A program made the translations under genes and the position numbers. From Dipteronia dyeriana (lineage: Eukaryota > Streptophyta > Magnoliopsida > Sapindales > Sapindaceae), in assembly GCA_032871835.1 (NCBI GenBank), contig CM065295.1:41910360-41974359 (forward strand): DNA of 64,000 nucleotides. Direction: 5' to 3'. A model generated the notes under the pieces. That model searched no databases and was not told the DNA's origin. It saw only the letters and a list, made by a program, of their open reading frames with translations. Of the stretch, positions 59,511 to 64,000 are shown in pieces. The number at the start of each line of letters is the position of its first letter. Positions within the stretch are counted from its first letter, which is position 1.

Positions 59511-59900
59511 TTATTTTTATTGAAAACATCAAAATATATTTTAAAACTTAAAAAAAAAACTACACTTCTATTGGACAGTTTCATTACCATGTCAATAAGA
59601 TCGTCCCATCGAAGATTTTCTCAATGAATGAATGGTCTTCCGGCTCGCAAATTAAGAAACAAATTGTTGGTAAATTTGTAATTTTATTGACATGACAGGT
59701 CAATAATAATAACAAATCAATAAGGGTATATTAATGTTAGAGATATTTTCTCCTTACAATATATTTTTTTTTTCTTTTCACACATATTTTCTAAATACAC
59801 TCCATTCTATAATTTTAAATTTTAAAAAGTTCTAAAAACACTCCATTTATTCCAAAATTATTTTTTTTATCTTTTGATCTTTTTTTTTAACATCATAAAA
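59511..59900. other. spacer between MULE C and MULE A3
   Basis: AT-rich DNA carrying the right-hand 9-bp duplication of MULE C and the left-hand duplication of MULE A3. No gene. Confidence 0.5.
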
Positions 59901-61457
59901 GGGGTCAAAAAATAAATAGCACTTTTTGCAGGTGGCATTTCAACATTTACCCTGCTTTAATAACTTATGTTTAAAAAACACCTATTATGGTGAACAGACA
60001 AAAATGCCTCCAATAGTTGTTCCATCAGATTTCTTTCATTCATTTTTTTACAGTGACAGTTGTGAAATAGAGAGAAAAAATTCTATTGAAATTTAGGCAA
60101 TACGCAAACGCATTTGGGGGTCGAGCTCCTCGCTAAGCTCGCGGTGGTCGAGCTGCCCAGTCAGCTAGTGGGGGGCAGGAGGCGACTCCCCCAGAGCTTT
60201 TTTTTTCTGGTAGGTACTTACAAGGCTTTAAACCTTTGCTGAAAAGCTCACTCGATTTAACTAAACTAATTATTCAAAAAATATATTATCGATCCTTTGA
60301 AAAATATGTTCGATTCTTTAAGAAAAAATCATCGATTCTTTCTAATATATGTTTGATTTCGCTACAAATATACTTGACTTAACTAAACCTAATTTTATAA
60401 AAAAAATTCTCGATCCTTTGAATAAAAATTCTCGATCCTTTGAATAAAAATCTCGATCCTTTGAAAAATATTCTCGATTCTTTAAAACAAATTCTCGATC
60501 CTTTAAAAATATTCTCGATCCTTTGAAAAACAATTCTCGATCCTTTGACAAAAATTCTCGATCCTTTGACAAAAATTCTCGATCCTTTGAAAAAGATTCT
60601 CGATCCTTTGAAAAAGATTCTCGATCCTTTGAAAAAGATTCTCGATCCTTTGAAAAATATTCTCGATCCTTTGAAAAATATTCTCGATCCTTTGAAAAAC
60701 AAAAATCAATCATTTGAAAATAATTCTCGATCCTTTGAAAAATATTCTCGATCCTTTTAAAAATATTCTTAATCCTTTGAAAATATTTTCGATCCTTTGA
60801 AAAAATATTCTTGATCCTTTGAAACAAATTCTCGATTCTTTGAAAAATATTCCTGATCCTTTGAAAAAAATTATTGATCCTTTGACAAAAATTCTCGATC
60901 CTTTGATAAAACTTCTCGATTATTTGATAAAAATTCTCGATCCTTTGAAAAAAATCTCGATCCTTTGACAAATGCTCGATTCTTTCAATTCTTTTAAAAA
61001 TATGCTCGACTCTTTAAAAATAAGCTCGGTCATAATAAAAAAAGACTCGATTTGGCAACAAATATGCTCGATTTAACTAAAATTTATTTTCAAAAATAAA
61101 ATGCTCGATCCTTTGAAAAATAAAATGTTCACACATGTTCATACAAAGACTAGACAACAAGTTATAACGAATTGATATATTGTTAAACCACACAAAAATA
61201 TATAAAAATATATAAACGAATATCTCAAATATATGTAATCTTCTTGTGCAGAATCTGGAGAGAGACAAGTTTTTTGGAGAGAGAAAGGAGTTATCGTTTT
61301 CAAAGTATAGATGGAAGCATAATGAGAATAAAAATAGATTATTTAAGGGTAATTTAGGTAGTTTACCATCATAGGTGTCTTTTAAACTTAAGTTATTAAA
61401 GTGGTGACATCATTGCAGCACATAAAAAAAAGTGATATATCTCACCATTTCCACATC
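59901..61457. mobile_element. MULE A3, non-autonomous Mutator-like element (1.6 kb)
   Basis: The terminal repeats match MULE A1 and A2: TTTAATAACTTA(T/A)GTTTAAAA(A/G)ACACCTAT(T/G)ATGGT on both arms. A perfect duplication ATCATAAAA flanks it (59892-59900 and 61458-61466; 10 bp with the preceding C). It has no transposase; the interior is a TCGATCC array plus the A-family right end (TTCATACAAAGACTAGACAACA, as in A1 near 24500). A GC-rich foldable block (60117-60196, GGGGGTCG...CGACTCCCCC) lies near the left end. Confidence 0.9.
60404..61000. repeat. 19-20-bp tandem array TTCTCGATCCTTTGAAAAA in MULE A3
   Basis: About 30 units with small insertions. Because the period is near 20 bp, frames stay open on both strands, so ORFs such as 60342-60971 (minus, 209 codons of Lys-Asp-Arg-Glu and Phe-Ser repeats) are artefacts. 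Flanking copies thin out to TCGATT at both sides. Confidence 0.92.
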
Positions 61458-61466
61458 ATCATAAAA

Positions 61467-62795
61467 ACCTTTTCTTAAAAAAAATCATTTTATTTTAAAA
61501 TTATCTTTTTTCATTGAGGTTTTTTTATTGTTTTTCTCTTTATTTGACTCTTCCTTAAAAAAAAAAAAATTGAGAGTCAACAGAACAAAAAGAAAATCAA
61601 CCTTAGCACCAATCTCCAAAATAGTACAAGATTTCTCTCCAACCTCACGCTACTTTGTGTATTCTTGATTTCTAGTGCCAAAAGTAGCGCAATCTGGTGA
61701 TATCTTTATTTTGTATTGTCCCTCAATTTTACAGATTTTACATTTTTAGCAACTTTCTTTAATACTTTAACGATTTCATCCCCCATCTTATAAAATTGTT
61801 TAATTACAGTTTTATCCTATTAAATAAAATTTATTACTATTATATCTTTATAATTATCTAATGCTTTGGGTTAATATATACTTGTTTTAATTTAATTAGT
61901 TTTTATATTAATATTTATAATAAACTAAAATACAATATATAATACAAAAATTACTAAATGTCATTAATAATAAAAAACACTAAATTTAAAACAAAAAAAA
62001 TCAAGCAACAAAAATATTATCATCATTTTAGTTAATTAAATTTAATTTCGAAAATTATTAAATACAATATTTTAGTTAATTCGAAAAATATTAAATGCAA
62101 TATTTTAGTTAATTCGAAAAATATTAATGAATTTATGAACTTATCGTAATATTATATTAACTGAGGGGTGAAATGTTAATTGTTGATAATTAATGAAAAA
62201 GAGAATATTTAGGGAATATTCTTTTTAGAGTAAAATTTACTACAATATATTGAAAATAGTGGAATAGAAATTGCTATATTTTACTGTAAAGTTGTAACAA
62301 AATAATGTTAAAGGTTGGAGATGGCTTGTTAATCTCATTCTTAATCATCTCGTCCGTGCATCTCTTTTATTCATCAGCTTGTTAACTGTGTGGATCATAA
62401 TTTCGCAACATTTGCTGTCTTTAACCTGTCCTGAGTCTATTGGTTGGAGGATTTTCCTCCCCTGTTGCGATTCTTGTGAAGGCTGTCATGGTTGATAGTC
62501 AAGTAGTTTTATAATCTGTTTTTTTGGCTAATAGATTACTGTGTTTAAAAAAAAATAAAAATCATTCTTGTTGTATTAATGTAGGAGTCTAGAAAGATAT
62601 TTGTGTAAGTGTATTTAGAATTTCTTTATAATTTTTAGTAATTTTAATTTAGATAAAATTGTCATAAAAAAAAAGGTGGTGAAAACATATTCAGTGGATT
62701 GTCCCAAGCCTGCTTTGATGTTGTTGTATGCAACAACTTTTTTATAAAATGGAAAAAATATATACATATATCAATTGTGATAGATTAAAAAAAAA
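61467..62795. other. AT-rich intergenic DNA
   Basis: No gene. 62330-62570 is less AT-rich and ends TTACTGTGTTTAAAAAAAAATAAAAA, which could be a 3' end with poly(A) of a LINE or processed transcript, but no ORF or target duplication supports this. Confidence 0.35.
62028..62130 (+). repeat. 33-bp tandem repeat, two and a half units
   Basis: ATTTTAGTTAATTCGAAAAA-TATTAAATGCAAT starts at 62069 and 62102, with a more diverged unit from 62028. Confidence 0.8.
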
Positions 62796-63338
62796 CACCT
62801 AAGTCATATCATTTTTACGACTTATCACCTTTGTAAATGTTTTTGTTAATTTCATCATTTTAGTTCATCATTTATTCAAAATTCATCACTTTGATTCTTC
62901 CTTTAGTCCATGATTAGTTAAAAAACAGTTATAGGCGTATTTCAGTCCTATGTTATATTATCCATATATACAATGATACGTTTAAAAAAAATAAAGGTAT
63001 ATAAAATAAAATTTTAGTTTCAGTAATATTTTTTAATAAAATATTTAATGGTAAAAATGTAAATAATTTTGTGTAATTATCACATTTTGGACAATTATTT
63101 TAATAGTAAAGTTGTAAAATTTTAGAGTGTGATAGTAAAATAATAAATAATGTTATATAATGATGGTATATATATACTAAAGTTTAAATTTTGTTTTAAA
63201 AAGTAGAGTAAAATTAGTATTTTAAAAAAATAGAGAAAAAAATAGAGTGAGATTTTGAATAAAAGAGAGACCAAAGTGATAAAAATGATAAAAACATTTA
63301 TAAAAGTAACAAATCATAAAAAAGATAGAACTTAGGTG
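62796..63338. mobile_element. element with about 95-bp terminal inverted repeats, MULE-like
   Basis: The left end CACCTAAGTCATATCATTTTTACGA...TAAATGTTTTT...TTATTCAAAAT is inverted at the right, ending ...AGATAGAACTTAGGTG. The 543-bp AT-rich element has no ORF. A long inverted repeat without TA or TWA target sites suggests a non-autonomous MULE; no 9-bp duplication was found. Confidence 0.6.
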
Positions 63339-64000
63339 AACTCTGTTTTAAAAAAAATCAACTCGATCTTCATCCATTTTTTGTTCAACCACCACAAATT
63401 TTTCATTTGATCCATTGGCACCACAAATTCTGGATGTACAATTTTCTAAAAATCTTACATTGAAGCAAAAGTTGTGTATGATTAAGTCATTTAAAAATCA
63501 AAATTATTTTCATTATTAATTTTAAAAACATATTTAGTCAAAGATAAATAATAAACATAAAAGATTTTAAATTTTTTGGTAATCAAAATAAAAATTTGTT
63601 AATAAACATGTTTAGTGAAATATAGTTTTTAAATGGGAGAAACTCATAAATGCCATGTTTGGTTCGATGGAATGGAAAAAAAAAAAGTTATTCCTCATGT
63701 TTGGTTCGTTAAAATATAATGGAATAAAGATTCCAGTAGAATAATGATTCCACTATTTTGGTGGAATGAGCTTTCCATCCAAAAACCAATGGAATGTCGA
63801 TTCCATTCCATACTGAAATTAGTACTCCATAAATACCCTCTGATACCCTAACTCTATTCCAAAAATACATTCCTTTTAAAAAATAATACATATATATATA
63901 TATATATATATATATTATTACATATATTGTCGATAATATTATATATATATATATATGTATTATATAATACATATTATATGTATTATATATTTTTATATTG
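63339..64000. other. AT-rich DNA, possible truncated MITE and AT microsatellite
   Basis: From 63648 a CCATGTTTGGTTCGATGGAA end and several ATGGAATG/CATTCCAT inverted pairs suggest the start of a MITE, but the other end was not found before the window closes. 63890-63960 is AT repeats. Confidence 0.3.

Noticed and set aside
60404..61000. CRISPR-like array of short repeats
   Set aside because: Units are contiguous 19-20-bp tandem copies without unique spacers, lie inside a MULE and in a plant genome. The 209-codon minus-strand frame across it is an artefact of the repeat period.

Overview
This window looks like nuclear DNA of a flowering plant, most likely a eudicot. It is strongly AT-rich, full of long AT microsatellites, and built almost entirely of plant transposable elements. 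I recognise one ordinary host gene: a two-exon NAC transcription factor at 46869-47665 on the minus strand, most like the NAC083/VNI2 group. No bacterial, organellar, rRNA or CRISPR features were seen. All matches are from reading motifs by eye; no database search was run.

Layout. 1-6425: the 3' part of a long-LTR retrotransposon (gag remnant, an envelope-like or 'putative plant transposon protein' ORF, polypurine tract and a 2.6 kb 3' LTR); its 5' part lies outside the window. 6426-9151: intergenic DNA with a foldback MITE, a doubtful MULE-like element and a PIF/Harbinger-like MITE. 9152-19788: an old solo LTR split by a complete but degenerate 9.7 kb Ty1/copia element on the minus strand (LTRs, primer-binding site, polypurine tract, gag-PR-IN-RT-RH relics, 5-bp target duplication GATAA). 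19789-20689: a tRNA-derived SINE-like piece and a MITE.

Mutator-like elements (MULEs) dominate the rest: 20690-24870, 26573-32817 (with a solo LTR inside), 34302-about 43125, 52606-59510 and the non-autonomous 59901-61457. Perfect 9-bp target duplications bracket three of them. The three larger ones that carry both genes share one plan: a mudrA-like transposase gene facing, tail to tail, a DUF1985-type gene that has an Ulp1/C48 peptidase domain in one copy (34302-43125) and lacks it in another (52606-59510). The 52606-59510 copy is the best preserved. Its DUF1985 gene reads through five plausible exons without a stop, and its 807-codon transposase frame carries only two nonsense codons.

43291-46630 is a broken hAT element about 240 bp beyond the stop of the NAC gene. 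46631-52605 is the most host-like stretch (NAC gene, a foldback element, a Tourist-like MITE with TAA target duplication). 61458-64000 is AT-rich intergenic DNA with a further element carrying long inverted repeats.

The most unusual signals are not genes. They are element-specific short repeats that have multiplied inside the MULEs: TCGAGCTTTTTT-type arrays in three related MULEs, GTTACATG repeats in another, and palindromic 65-bp repeats upstream of the best-preserved transposase gene.
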